64,000 nt of DNA from Paragordius varius (GCA_964247055.1 OZ176055.1:1054001-1118000), one strand, 5' to 3'; shown: positions 24,193 to 36,781, numbered from the stretch's first letter. Notes: generated by a model not told the origin, from the letters alone. Translations and numbers: made by a program.

Positions 24193-27100
24193 TGTGCAAA
24201 AATTTTTTTTGAGTAGCTTATGACCAGCGAATTCATTTGCCGCAAAAATTTTTATTTGTTGACAACCTAGTTTATGAAATATTGAAAGAAAATTGAAATC
24301 GGGCAAAAAGTGAAAATTATGGATAATTAAGGATCAAAAAATAATGATAAAATTTGATATTATGGTTTATTATCAGATATATTTTCAATATATAAATAGC
24401 CTAATATCATAGAGTTAGGGTTTATATAAAATTTCATATCAAAAGAGGCGTTTTTCTTTTTACACTTAAAAACAAAAAAATTTAATGTAACTATATTAAA
24501 ATATTTATTTAATTATTCACTACATAAACTCACTTTAGCTTGAAAACATTTATATGCTATTCAGTAAAAAAACTTAAACATCATATTAAAACCAAAGATA
24601 TTGTTTTTATTTTTGCATTTTTTTGTCATCTAGTTTATAAGTGTATAAAAATATACTGTTATTTTTTAAAGTCTTTAGTGTGAATGAAGTATATAATTTC
24701 TGCAAAATAGGTTTAAAAGTAGTGAATATCAACCAACAATCCTTACAAATTTCTATAAAAAGTCTGGTTTAATACAAATTAAACTTTTATTAGGATTCGT
24801 AAGGATTGTATTGATATTCCGCTACTTTTTGATCCTATTCTGTATAAATTATATACTTAATAATTCACACTCATATAAGATTCCAAAATAAACAGTTTAA
24901 TTTTTTTATGCACTCATAAACCAGATGAAAACCAAATGCAAAAATAAAAAACAATATTTTTGGTGTAATTTTGATATATAAGTTTATTTTACTGAATAAA
25001 ATATAAATGTTGAGATTTTAATAGTTAAGGTAATAAATAATTAAAAAAAAAATTATTTTAATATAGTTTCATTAAAAATTTTTTGTCTTTTAAGTGTGTT
25101 AAAAAAAACGCCATTTCTGAGATGAAATTTTATAGAAACTCGATTTTCTCTCAAGATTTCAAAAACTAGGTTGTCAAATACAAATTTTTGCGGCTAAATA
25201 CGCTGGTCATAAGTTATCTCGTGAAAAAATTAACCTTCTTTTTTGCACACAGTGTTTATATATATATGTGTTAAAAATCGAAAATATACAGATAAACGTA
25301 ATAATATAAATACAAATTTTAAGAAACCGGAGATTTTTATACCTTCATAATTATTTAAATGTAAATATATATTTAGTACCTATTCAATTTCTATTTCATT
25401 AGAATTCAAAACAATGAGTATTTAAAAATTTAAATAAATATAGCGACCTTTATGTGTGTAACACCTGGATATAACGCATTCATTTCAGTCCTTCGATTCA
25501 AATTGGGGTAGTTAGGTACACCAGGCTTGTTTAAAATTAAATATTTTAAAAAATATGGAAAAAATTGCCACCGCAAAAGTTTGCACTTATATAACATACT
25601 AAACAGAAATATAATAAAAAAATATTCAATGCTGGATGAAAATTATATTCAGAGGAAAAAACCCTAAAGTAAAAATTTAGCCAACATGGCATGTGTGCTG
25701 AAGCTAAATGTAAAATGCAAACATACCACTTTTTCTGTTTATATCAATGTTAAATGTGATTTTAATAAAAAAGTAATTTTAAGGCTTAGAATCAAACACA
25801 ATATTTCAATAATGTTCTAAAATAATGGCGTCCAAGTTGATCCGGAACTTTTTTTCCAGAACTAAGTTTTATTAGAATATTTTAGTTTATTTATGTAATT
25901 TCTTTTAGAAGCATAAATTTAAACTGAAACTGTTTCTTTTACTAGTTTTTTTAATTTCAGCTTAAAAATTGATTGGGGTTTTCAGATACCCCAATTTGAA
26001 TCGAAGTGATAATTACATTAAATTTTAATTTTAAATTATAAATTACCAAATCTTTTGTAATATTTAAGTACAAACAATTGATCCTGTCCTTTTTGAGTGT
26101 TTTGGTATGCAATTACATTTAAATATGTATTGTCTTGATTCTCATAAGTAATAAAACATTCGTCGCTCTAGAAAGTGAAATTTGGAATATACAGGATTAT
26201 TTTGTTCAATTTTTTAAAAAAAGGGGATATTTGATAATAAAAATACTTCTAAAACACATAAACAAACACTAACTTTTTACAGAAAGCAATATTTGTCCTT
26301 TTAATTTTATCAAAATGGTTACGATTGGGATTTATATATTTGTTCGCATCTCTAATAATTCTTATTCGACTCAAACAAAGCAATATGGGTGTTATTAAAT
26401 TAAGGATAAAACATACGCTAAAAATAATTAATTATTTATTGACGCATTAAAAAATATGCAAAATGTCAAAAAATCAAATTGTTTAAATTCAAATATAATT
26501 AAAGAGCTAACCCGTTCCACATCAATAAGTTTATTCGTGTGCCTATTTCTAACTTCCAACATCATAGAACAATTTTTTATAGTTTGGTCCTTTATATAAA
26601 TGGTATTATCTCCTTGTTGTTGAGTTATCGGCAAATATTTTTCAAGATCAAGGCATATTTTGTTATCAGTTCCTTCAATTTCATGGGGTTGATAGGCTTA
26701 AAAACCAGATAAATAATTTAAAATTTAAGAGTTAAGGAAACAATAAATTTCAGAGTCAGTTTATATTTATTTTTTGTATGGCTTGACAAATTTAAATTAA
26801 AAAAAAGGATTTGTCAGATTTAGAAACTTGTTATTATGTTAATACCTATAGGCGCTGAGTGGGTTGCCTTTATATCACGCATATGTTTTTAATTATCCAA
26901 ATCTAAAATTTATTTTATTTGAATTCTATATAAAAATATAATTTTATATTTAATAAATATGTAGATTCCTCTTATATAAAAAAACAGGTGCAGAAATTTT
27001 AAACTAACCTTTTTTCCATAATACATTAAACTTATAATAACCCTTTAGGGCTCTTGACTAACCAAATCTGAAAATAATGGAAAATTACAAAAATAGGATA

Positions 27101-28041
27101 CAGGTTAAAAAAGGTAGTATGATCAAGTAAACAATTGATTTTAGTTGGTCGAGAAATTTTAGATAGGGATTTGCAAATTAACTAAACACCGTGTTGTAAG
27201 AAAAAATTTAATGGTAGTTTTGTATTTTCAATTTAAGATTGTGAGATGGTTAGATATTTTAGGTTACTAGTGTAAATCTCGTGCTGCTATGCAGCCCGAG
27301 GAAGTCCTTCGGACTTCTGGGGGGGAGGGGCTATTTGAAAAAAGGAACAATAAAATGATCCAAATATGTGAATTATTTCGAAACATTATTTAATAGCTAT
27401 GATATCATAAAAATTTCAAAACGGTGCATTCATACTAATACATTGTTTACTTGGGCGAAAAATAGATTCTAAAAATTATTTTTGTGGACTTTGTTTTTTG
27501 AAAAAAATGGCATTTTACGGGGGGTGCGGGTAAAAAGCGGGCCTAAATTAAAAAAAGCGAGACGACTATGTTCGGCGCAATCGAGAATAACTAAACAAAA
27601 ATCATATTTGAAATTGAATGGTCCAACACGTTCTCCGGAAAATTGTCTCAAAGACACGATTTTTGTGAACTTTTGTTTTTAAAAAAAACCATTTTTCACA
27701 CGCTATTTTAAAAAAAGGACGAAGCTATTGTCAGCATTTATTAATGATTATATTTTTTTGATATTTAGATTTGAATGGGTTTACCGGTTTTCGGTGAAAC
27801 AGATCACAAAGCCAGCATTTTCCATTTTTATAAATATATAAATAATTCTTTTTTATCGCTATTTCTTCCTATTAGCCAATATTATTTCCTCTTAACTCTA
27901 AATACTATCTGGGAATAATTAAGGTAAAAATGTATAAATGTAATCATTAAAAGACATACCATTAATAACGACATAGGTGCTACAGGTATTGAAACAGGAC
28001 AAAACACCCATGAGGAATATTGGGATTGTGATTGTATTCAT
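23542..28041 (-). CDS. Unidentified multi-exon gene, probably secreted (partial model)
   Basis: Phase-compatible exons on the minus strand: 27057-27009, 26696-26512, 26167-26043, 24123-23997 and 23653-23542. Joined, they keep one open frame, including segments GYYKFNVLWKKAYQPHEIEG, LEVRNRHTNKLIDVER, SDECFITYENQDNTYLNVIA, PPKFPLTLQVIYNEKG and SDFFYIPNEDILAVDFSFPL. An upstream exon, 28041-27960, starts with ATG and encodes a signal-peptide-like stretch (MNTITIPIFLMGVLSCFNTC) ending at a good donor. Its phase does not join directly to 27057, so an exon is missing or it belongs elsewhere. A further possible exon (about 27217-27089) is separated by a 31-nt intron. The beta-rich look and signal peptide recall macroglobulin-type or other beta-sandwich extracellular proteins, but I cannot name it. 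The 3' end is unresolved. Confidence 0.5.
24131..24191. repeat. Long TA microsatellite
   Basis: About 60 bp of nearly pure TA directly abutting the fold-back element. A shorter TA run follows its other end, consistent with insertion into a TA tract. Confidence 0.9.
24190..25256. mobile_element. Fold-back (giant palindromic) element, 1.07 kb
   Basis: The outer ends are CTGTGCAAAAA and its inverse, TTTTGCACACAG. Inward from each end the same succession is met in mirror order: CTTATGACCAGCG, GCCGCAAAAATTT, GACAACCTAGTTT, a TTTATA..TTCAGTAAAA block, TTTTTATTTTTGCATTT, CATCTGGTTTAT-like, then a central CAATCCTTAC pair near 24740-24810. The element is thus two imperfect inverted arms of roughly 500 bp. 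TA flanks suggest a Tc1/mariner-type target. It has no coding capacity and lies in an intron of the unidentified gene. Confidence 0.8.
25463..26008. mobile_element. MITE family 2 copy
   Basis: Left end CACCTGGATATAACGC with inner CCTTCGATTCAAATTGGGGT; right end GATACCCCAATTTGAATCGA. The flanks are GTAA and ATAA, a degraded form of the TTAA seen at the other two copies. Non-coding. Confidence 0.75.
27271..27840 (+). repeat. Tandem-unit repeat element, copy 2 (short form)
   Basis: Begins with two stacked hairpins: CTCGTGCTGC / GCAGCCCGAG at 27278-27300 and GAAGTCCTTCGGACTTC at 27301-27317. It passes directly into the end module shared with copies 1 and 3 (AAAATGGCATTTTACGGGG, GGTCCAACACG, GATCACAAAGCCAGCATTTT) with almost no tandem array. 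It defines both ends of the element at minimum length, about 570 bp. Confidence 0.75.
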
Positions 28042-29639
28042 GTGATAAATAAAAGTAAAATAAAAATATCTCCTCAAACCTTTCTTTATACATATCTTTT
28101 AGTATATTTCAATTTTTTTAAAAATATTTTTGTTTGCGCAATGCAAATATTTGTTCTTAAAATGATGCACAAATTTATAATTTTCAGGGTCGTGATATCC
28201 GTAAGACCTTGAAAATAAAAATTTTACCAATCGCCTTATGTGACCTTAGCGCTCAACCAAAAAAATTGTACAAAATTTTTTACATATATATAGGTGCTAA
28301 AATATTTTTTTGATATTTGATCAACGCAATTTCGTTTGAATATATGTCACCCCGATGACCTTGTTTACATTTTGCAAAATAAATTAAACAAATAATATTT
28401 AGATTAGGGTGGTGTCCAACATACGGCCCTCTAAGATTTATGTGTGGCCCGCGTAGAAATTTAAGAAAATTACCAAATAATAAACAAAATAATTTAGTAA
28501 TATGAAAAATATGTTCACAACTTCTTAGTTAAAACGGATAATAATCAAACATTTTCCGTATGAATCTTTTAAAGATTTTGGCAGCCATTCTTATAAATGT
28601 CCACATATATTGTTTGTGAATGCGGCCGGAGCAATTGATGGTCACTCACTCGTAATTAAGACGGATAGCTCCAACATTTAATTTTAAATGCTAAAATTAT
28701 CACAAAATTTTTAAAGAGAGATATATATAGCTCATATTTTTTTGACCATTAAACAATCATCTATATATATATTTAATCACTAATTCCGATATTACTTAGG
28801 CACCCTAAAGTAAGCAAATTTATTATATATCCAAGCAATTCCTTATAATATATAATATAACTTTGAATTATATGTGTTATCAAAATATTTTATATTTTGG
28901 GCGTTTACTCAAAATATATTAATTAGTATTATGGGAAATCAGTAGGTTTTTTTAATAACTAAAAAGTTGTATAATTTGCTTAAAATTTATCTTATGCATT
29001 ATAAAATAATAAACATATTTAATGAATAATACATGAAATTTTTATTCGATTCGATTGTGTTATTGAGGATGACAATAGTCCTCTATATAAACATTCAGGG
29101 TTCGACAACCATTTTAAATATAATTTTTGATACAGGCCCATAAATTTATTTTAAATCTGTATGCCAAATATTTTTTCATTTTAATTATTCGTAAACTATG
29201 CGTTTTGGCGTCCCGCGCAAAACAATATAACATCAGACAGAATATTTTCACATTCACAACCGTGTGATAAAAAAATTTGAACAATGTTAATTGTGATGCC
29301 TATTATAATAATGATAGTTAACTTTTTTAGAAATTTTTTATTTTGCTACTACCAAATTATTGCAAGTCCATGCTTATATAACAATAATTATATAATTACT
29401 AACTGGCCCTGTCACGCTTCGCTGTGACGCAGTCTCACCGATAATTATTCCTAATAATTTACAATAAATAGAGTTAATGGATATAAAAAAATATCAAAAA
29501 ACATATTTAATAACAAAAATATCTTTTACGGGTTTTTGCATGGCTGAAATATTGTTTACTGTGAAATTAACCATATTTAATCTGTCCCTTATTAAAGTTA
29601 ATATTCAACGATCATTGGGTTTATTTTAATTTCTTACGA
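28042..29639. other. Intergenic with hAT end and GC hairpin
   Basis: A hAT-like terminus (GGTGTCCAACATACGGCCC, near 28411) with a second GCGGCC patch near 28620. Apart from the hairpin at 29411 nothing gene-like was seen. Confidence 0.45.
29411..29428. repeat. GC-rich hairpin, possible end of another element
   Basis: GTCACGCTTCGCTGTGAC folds into a stem of GTCAC/GTGAC and stands out in base composition. The following GCAGTCTCACCG is also GC-rich. Such isolated stems often mark rolling-circle or other non-autonomous element ends; no partner copy was found here. Confidence 0.4.
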
Positions 29640-31365
29640 AATGATTTTCCCTTTTTAAAGGAAATGATATACAATTTCCCCAGAAATTTTTTAACTAAAC
29701 TTATATGGCTTCCTAAGTTTTTTGAAGATTAGCTCCAAAACCACCCCATTTTTGTATGGTGTCTCAGTTTTAAACCGGTAGAACCCTGCACTTAGACCTT
29801 TATGGGAAAAGCGCTGAGTTAAATTTTTTGCCTAGGGCCAATATTTAGAATCATTTTTGATACCATCGTATCATGGGTTGTTCGAAAAAATACCCCAACA
29901 TTAAAGGCGTATTTTTAGGGGATAAAGCGGCTAATAAAAAACGCCTGACCTTTTTTACCTAGTTATGGGAATTATTTCAAGCTTGTAATGAGCTCACATG
30001 GCGTCATAAATTTTCTGTGAATTAGCTCCAAAACAATGCAATTTATAGTGGAGCAGTTTTTGGCGGGTAGTTCAGGGCAGGTATAAAAAGGGACTTGGGG
30101 AATATCTGGAATTATCATGGATTCCATGTGTTCCTATTAGATTCATAGGATTTCTAAAACTCGGCTCCAAAGGCATGCTGTATCGATATGGTGACGCAGT
30201 TTTACGCGGGTAGCCCCCTAACAAGGGGGGAAACAAAAAAACGCTCGAATAAAATTTTTGTCTTAATTCGGGTACCTGGTCATGATTACATATTCTATAT
30301 AAGATTTTTGACAAATGACCTCAAAACCAAAAAATCATTCTATGGTGGCGCATTTTTCAGGGCAAGAGCCTAATTAAGGGGTAATTTAATAAAACCGCTT
30401 TACTTAAATTTTTGCCTTTTTACGGGTAATATTTCAGGCCCTTATTGAGTTCATATGGCCTGATAAGTTTTCTATATTTTCCTCCAAAGTCACGCTGTAT
30501 CGATATGGTGGCGCAGTTTTTGGCAGTAGCCCCTTACCCAGATGCCAATATAAAGACGTTCGACGAAAATGTGTGCCTTTTTACAGAGAATACCTGGAAT
30601 CATGATTGATTCCATATGTTTTCATTAGGTGTTGGAAAAAATGTCTCAAAATTAAAAAATCATTCTATGGTGGTGCATTTTCAGGGCATGAAGGACCTAA
30701 TTAACGGCTAATTTTGAAAAACCATACCACCAAATTTTTGGTCTGTTACGGGTAATATACCTATTAACTCATATGGCCTGATAGGTTTTCTGAAATTTAG
30801 CCCCAAAGACACGCTATTTCGATATGATGGGGCAGTTCCTAGGTGGTATCTTCTTACCAGCACTCAATATAAAAAGAACGCACGACTAAATTGCCTTTTA
30901 ACATGGAATATCTGGAATCCTAATTAATTTTTACGGTCTCATACCTTGAGAGAAAAATGGATTCAAAAAATTATTTTTGTGGACTTAGTTTTTTTTAAAA
31001 AAAATGGCATTTTACGGGGATGGGGGGGAGCGGGTAAAAAGAGGGCCTAAATTGAAAAAGCGAGCCGAGTATGTTCGGCGCAATCAAAAATAAGTAAAAA
31101 AATCATATTTGAAATCAAATGGTCCAACACGTTTTAAGGAAAATTGTCTCAAACACACGATTTTTGTGGACTTTTGCTTTCAAAAAAATCCGTTTTTTAC
31201 ACGAGGTGGGCCCGAACTGGGGGCCTAATTTAAAAAAAGGGCGAAGCTATTGTCGGGGCATTTATTAATGATTATATTTTTTCGACATTTGGATTTGAAT
31301 GGGTTTATTGGTTTTCCGGAAAACAGATCACAAAGCCAGCATTTTCCATTTTTAGAAATATAATA
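29640..31365 (+). repeat. Tandem-unit repeat element, copy 3
   Basis: Units of about 315 bp, each made of two related ~157-bp halves. One half carries GATATGGTGGCGCAGTTTT (near 30190, 30507, 30822); the other carries TTCTATGGTGGCGCATTTTT (near 30344, 30668). The array is followed at about 30955-31365 by the same end module as copies 1 and 2. No open frame is conserved between units. Confidence 0.75.
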
Positions 31366-32589
31366 ACTATAATTTTTCTATGACAATAAATTTTACAACA
31401 TATCCCTGCCTAAATATAAATTAAGTGGCTTCTTTTTATAATAAAACTCCCCTTTTTTAACTATATTATCGGTAATCATTGGGGTTTTACTGTTTCATGT
31501 GCAATAAGACTCCCCTACATCTTTTAAAGGAAAGGAATTACGGTATGAGTAAATACACATTGCTAGTCTTTTATTAAATATTTCCAGGTAACATATACAG
31601 CAAAGAGCTCTTTTATTAGCTAATAGCAGTATATAGCAAAATAAAAAAACATAGGCTAACATCTCTCTTTTCTTTATATGTTATCGGGATCAAAGGTTTC
31701 AAAACTGTTCTTGTTAAACCAAAATGAAACTCTATATAAAGGGGGCTAAAACGGTGATCGTTGCAAGCAAACAAACCTTCAAATTAAAATTCTCAATAGT
31801 AATGTTAGTCATTAAATTATATGAAAAAAGGGTTATATTATATCTTAAAGCGTTATACCGTTTACATCATGCTTTAAAATAGTTTGAAGTACGCTTCGAC
31901 ATAATATCTCAAATTTTTTTATGCAAAAAATAAGAAAACTAATAAAAATTAAAGTTTAGAAAAAATTAGGTAATAACAGACCTCTTAGAGTATAGAAACG
32001 TAAAAACTCTTAATTATTACGAAAAAAAGGTTATTTCGAAATCATATGCCATATATAATAAATTTTAAATCTAGCTACGGTAATAACAATTGTTTATACA
32101 ATTTTCCTTTTAATAATTTTAACAAAAAATTAACTTTTTAAACTTGATCAAACATTTATTAAAATATTATAAATTAATTTTATTAATATTAAATTTTGAG
32201 GCCTATTTTTGCGGAAGCCCTTAGTGAAAGAGCCATTAGCCTGAATCTTACGGTAAAGTCGAGATTTATAGTTTCGCCACTGCGCGAAAGGCTGCAATCC
32301 AAGCGGTTTGACGGATTCAAAATCCAATTTTATGTATAATTCGAGCAGAAATAAAATATTAACCCATTAAAAATAGGCCAATACTAGTTGTTTACCCCAA
32401 AATGAATCATTTGGAATTGTTTTTACAGAAGGTACTATATCAAAAAAATAATTTTTCTTATGAATAAATAAAAGGTAATTAATATATATTCATAAATAAT
32501 TAATTTTTTTAAATTTCAAAAAGCAGTACAGAAGTGGGCGCAGTACAGTCGCAGTTATTTTCTGAAAATCCAGTACTGTACTGCAAAAA
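31366..32589. other. Intergenic; GC-richer unexplained island at 32220-32340
   Basis: Mostly AT-rich sequence without genes. The island at about 32220-32340 is unusual: on the minus strand it includes CTTTCGCGCAGTGGCGAAAC and AGATTCAGGCTAATGGCTC, vaguely like a tRNA-type A box (GCGCAGTGG) or a small structured RNA. A further short inverted motif (CAGTACAG / CTGTACTG) lies near 32550-32590. Confidence 0.35.
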
Positions 32590-33990
32590 ACAGCCTATCT
32601 GGTCACATTAGTGCGTTAGGGCATAAAGGACCCGAATTAACGGCTATTAAAAACGTCTGACCTTAATTTTTCCTAGTTGTTACAGGTAATATTTCAAGTT
32701 TTAATGAGATATTTCGTAAATTTTCTGTAAATCCAAAACAACGCAATATCAAAATATAGTGGCGCAGTTTTTGGCGGGTAGCTCCTTACCCAGGGGCAGG
32801 TATAAAAAAAGCGTTGGGCAAAATTTTCGCCTTTATATGGGGAATATTTGGAATCATCAAGGTTTCCATATGTTCCTATAAGTTCTTAGAAATATTGCTT
32901 TAAAACTAAAAAAATGTTCTATGGTGGTGCATTTTTCACGTATAACGACTCATTAAAATAACCCCCTATACTAAAATATTTTAGATGGTAATAATATTTT
33001 AGGCCCTTATTAAGTTCACATAGTCTCTGGTTTTCTGAAATTTGGCTCCAAAGGCAAGCATGCTGTATCAATATAGTGACGCAGTTTTACGCATGTAGCC
33101 CCCTAACCAGGGACGAAACAAAAAAAACGTTCGATTAAAATTATTGCCTTATTCTATATTCTCTATAAGATTTTTGGCAAATTGCCTCAAAACCAAAAAG
33201 TCATTCTATGGTGGAGTAATTTTTAGGGCAAGGGCCTAATTAAGGTGTATCTCTCTTAATTTTTGCCTTAATGGGTAATTTTTCAAGCCCTTACTGAACT
33301 CATATGGCCTGATAAGTTTTTTAAAATGTGCCTCCAAAGTCACGCTGCATCGATATGGTGGCGCAGTTGTTGGCGGGTACACCCTATCCAGAACCCAATA
33401 AAAGACGCTGGAAATTTTTGCCTTTATAGGGGAATATCTGGAATCATCGTTCATTCCATATGTTCTTAATAGTTTTTGGAAAAATGGCCTCAAACTAAAT
33501 AATAGTTGAATGATAGCGTATTTTTTAGGGCGTTAAGAGCCTATTAATGGCTTAAAATAACCGCTCGACTTAAATTGCATTTTTACGGGTAATATTTGAG
33601 GCCCTTATTGAACTCGTATGTCCAGAGAAGTTTTCTGAAAATTAACTCCTAAACAATGCGATTTCGATATAGTGGCGTAGTTTTAGGCGGGTAGGTTGAT
33701 TCAAAAAAGGGCTTTATTAAAATTTTTGCCTTTTTACGGAGAATGTCTGGGATCATATTTGATTCCATATGCTCTCACTAGTTTTCAGAAAAATTGCGTC
33801 AAAACTGAAAATTATTCTATGGTGGCGCATTCAAGGCGCGAAGGAATTAATTAACGGTTAATTTTATAAAAACCGCACGACCTAAATTTTTGCCTTGTTA
33901 CGGATAATATTTCAAGCACTTTTTCAACTCATATGGTTCTGAAATTTAGCCCCAAAAACACGCTATTTCAAACAATAGTTTTACGACTTG
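32590..33990 (+). repeat. Tandem-unit repeat element, copy 4 (array only)
   Basis: Same A/B half-unit alternation as copy 3 (GGTGGCGCAG near 32760, 33075, 33358, 33672; GGTGGNGCAT near 32920, 33820 and variants). Neither the hairpin end nor the terminal module was found beside it, so this copy is truncated or the array has moved alone. Confidence 0.7.
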
Positions 33991-34367
33991 GGGTAGATAA
34001 CTAAGCCACAATGTCATCGCGCATAAAAAAATAAAGTGTAATCAAATGTTAAAACTTAGCAAACAACCTTTAATTAACTTTGCACATTGTTAAACAAAAA
34101 CTTCTTATATATTTATGTGCCATATAACAAATGTTATAAGCACTGGTAAACAGGCTAAACGCTTATGTCAAATGAATTAAAAAAATTATAAATCATCACA
34201 ATACCAGAAGAATTTATACAAAAGGCCTTTGTTCGCAATAAAACAGTTCTAATATACTAAGTTGACTGCTAAGAAAGTGCCTTGTTATATATTTGCAAGG
34301 AGTAACAGAATTTAAAAATTTATGATAACACGGCCAAACAGAGTTCTCGATCCTATTATCTAGAAGG

Positions 34368-35435
34368 TATAGACCACGTACAATTCAAATTCACCCTAAA
34401 AATAAATGTTTTCGAACTAATATAACTGATAATTAATGTGAAATAATTCTTATGGTAATGTTTAGTAATTTTTCAGATTACAGTCATGAAGACTCTATTT
34501 TATCAAAAATTTACTTTTTTGAATGGGTTTAAATATTTGGTAAAAAACAAGAGCTCTATGGTATTAACCATAGCATATTCATTAGAAGAGTAAGAGAAGT
34601 GTGGGGGAAGGCGTCGAAAATCTTTGGTAAAAAATGAAAATACACTAACTACTAACCCTTCACTTAAAATTATTGTAAAAATGGTTAAGAAAATCGTAAT
34701 TTTTATCTCAATTTTTTTGTTTAAGCACTTGGATACAACACATTCATTTTAGTCCTTCGATTCAAATTGGGGTAGTTAAATACCCCAGGCATGTTTAAAA
34801 TTAGATTCTTTAGAAAATATGGAAGGAATCGAAACTATGGCAAAATCCTGCACTTATATAACATTAAGACCAAAATATATAAATTTTATTCAAATATACT
34901 TGATATTACTTATTTTAAGCTAAAACGAAAAGGTAAAAATTTAGTGAACGTGATATGTGTCAAATGATAAAATTTTAAAAAATACAAAATAAACCGCTTT
35001 TTCTATTTCTATCTATGTTATATGTAATTTAAATAAAAAATCAGCTTTTATTTTACCCTTAACAGTAAATGAAAACGAAATTTTGCAAAAATTTATAAAA
35101 AAATGGCGTCTAAGTAGCTTGACGTGGAGCTTTTTTTCAAAACAAAATTTTATCAAGATATTTTGGCATATTTATATAATTTTTGTCAGGATAGAAGCAT
35201 AAATTTGAATTAAGACCGTTTCCATCAGTAGTTTTCTGGGGTATTTATATACCCCAATTCGAATCGAAGTGTTAACGAAAAAAAGTAAATTTTGATAAAA
35301 TAAAGTCTACATGACTATATATTAATTTTAAACAAAATTTCAATTAATATTAAAAAAGGTAAATTTAAACTTTATAAAACACCACAATTTATTTTAGGGT
35401 GAATTGAATTAATGGGTGAATACTGCAAATGGTAT
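34368..35435. mobile_element. MITE family 1 copy interrupted by MITE family 2
   Basis: The left part (to about 34480) carries ACAATTCAAATTCACCC and the inner AACTAATATAACT segment. The right part (from about 35330) carries TTTTAGGGTGAATTG and GCAAATGGTATA. The gap is filled by a TTAA-flanked element, so family 1 was already present when family 2 moved. Confidence 0.75.
34725..35271. mobile_element. MITE family 2 copy, intact ends
   Basis: Exact TTAA on both sides (34721-34724, 35272-35275). Ends GCACTTGGATAC and its partner GAATCGAAGTG, with inner CCTTCGATTCAAATTGGGG mirrored as CCCCAATTCGAATCGAAG. 547 bp, non-coding. The best-preserved of three copies. Confidence 0.85.
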
Positions 35436-35767
35436 ATTAATAATGTTGATAAAATGAGTGGGATTTTGGATTAATTAATGTCAAAGATTAAATCGTCAAT
35501 TTTAGATGATTCATATATCACTTATGCAGATTAACGGCCCATCAAACAAGACATATATTTACGTAAAATACCAAGCAAATAACATTAATTTTGGATCTTT
35601 CCAATAACCCAAGCAAATTAAAATTTTAATTCAGATATTACTGTTGATTTTACCAATTATAAAAGGATTTTAAACTAACTCATTAAAACAAGTAATATTA
35701 AATAGTTATTTAATGTTTATATTGTTTCAAAGAAGGAAACAGGTTATGATATAGTAATTATGACAAT

Positions 35768-36781
35768 TTAATCTCCAGCAATGGTGGTCTTCTCCGAAAC
35801 GTATATTCCGTCCAAAAAATAACGGATATCTTTCTTCTTGACCGTCGTGCACTGTTGAATCATAGCCGCTAACAATTAAATAAAAAGCAAATTTAAAATT
35901 TTATTAAAACATGTATTCAGGTGTGAATAACACACTTAATAAGTCATTAAAATATATTTTTAACAAAAACTCAGAGATATTGACAATTAAGATTGTAATA
36001 AAAAATTAAACTAAATAGCTTAAGAGATTGCGAAACTATAAACTCAAAAAACTAGTTGTAAATGGTTTAATTTGAGCTTTGTAATTAAAAATTTAGATAT
36101 ATGTAAAGTATATTACCAGATTGAGAAACTTTTTGTATATCGATGCCATCCAAAATAATTTCATCTTTTTGTTTCGTTGAAGAAACACATGTTACGTTCT
36201 CAGGTAATTTAACTTGTCGAATAAACTTTTCACCCAAAAAATTGCGGACTTCAACCACTTTGTTATCTTCCACCATGTTAATATTTATGGGGAAATGAGC
36301 ATATACCGATCGCATTTTATATCTAAAACCCTAAATAACCAGGAAAAAAAGTTAAATTAAAAACTTTTTTAAGAGTGAAAAAGAGTAAAAATTACGTCTG
36401 TAACTCCTTTAATCATATTTTTAATGTGACTGCATATCGTGCGTATAAGAGCAAGTTCCCGTTTATTTCCAAACCATTTTTCAACTTTTATCTTGTTTTT
36501 TCCAATTTTGTAAATCGATACTTGGATATGGCGAAAATCTTTGTTTAAAACACCACGAGGCCCTTTAATAGTGACGACTCTGGATTTAACTGCGGCTTCA
36601 ACTGCAAAAATATATATATTGAAGCATATTCTAATAAAAGGTATAAAATAAAATATTCTCATTGTCTGCCTTGTTATCATCATATTAACAGTAAAATATT
36701 TTAATCATTGATGATTCAATATATAAAATATAAACCATTATCCGGAATATCTACTATTTGAAAAGAATTAATCGTCTTCAT
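35768..36781 (-). CDS. RPL9: Large-subunit ribosomal protein L9 (uL6), complete
   Basis: Cytosolic 60S component. Exons: 36781-36736, 36601-36396, 36330-36117, 35868-35768. They sum to 567 nt, 188 aa (human 192), with all phases matching. Seen: [82 protein letters not shown], and C-terminal [19 protein letters not shown]. Introns are 134, 65 and 248 nt, moderate compared with the micro-introns of neighbouring genes. A TA-rich stretch lies upstream; no promoter element is assignable. Confidence 0.97.

Noticed and set aside
34741-34770. TTCGATTC words as tRNA B boxes
   Set aside because: They are part of the TTAA MITE terminal repeats and lack an A box and cloverleaf.
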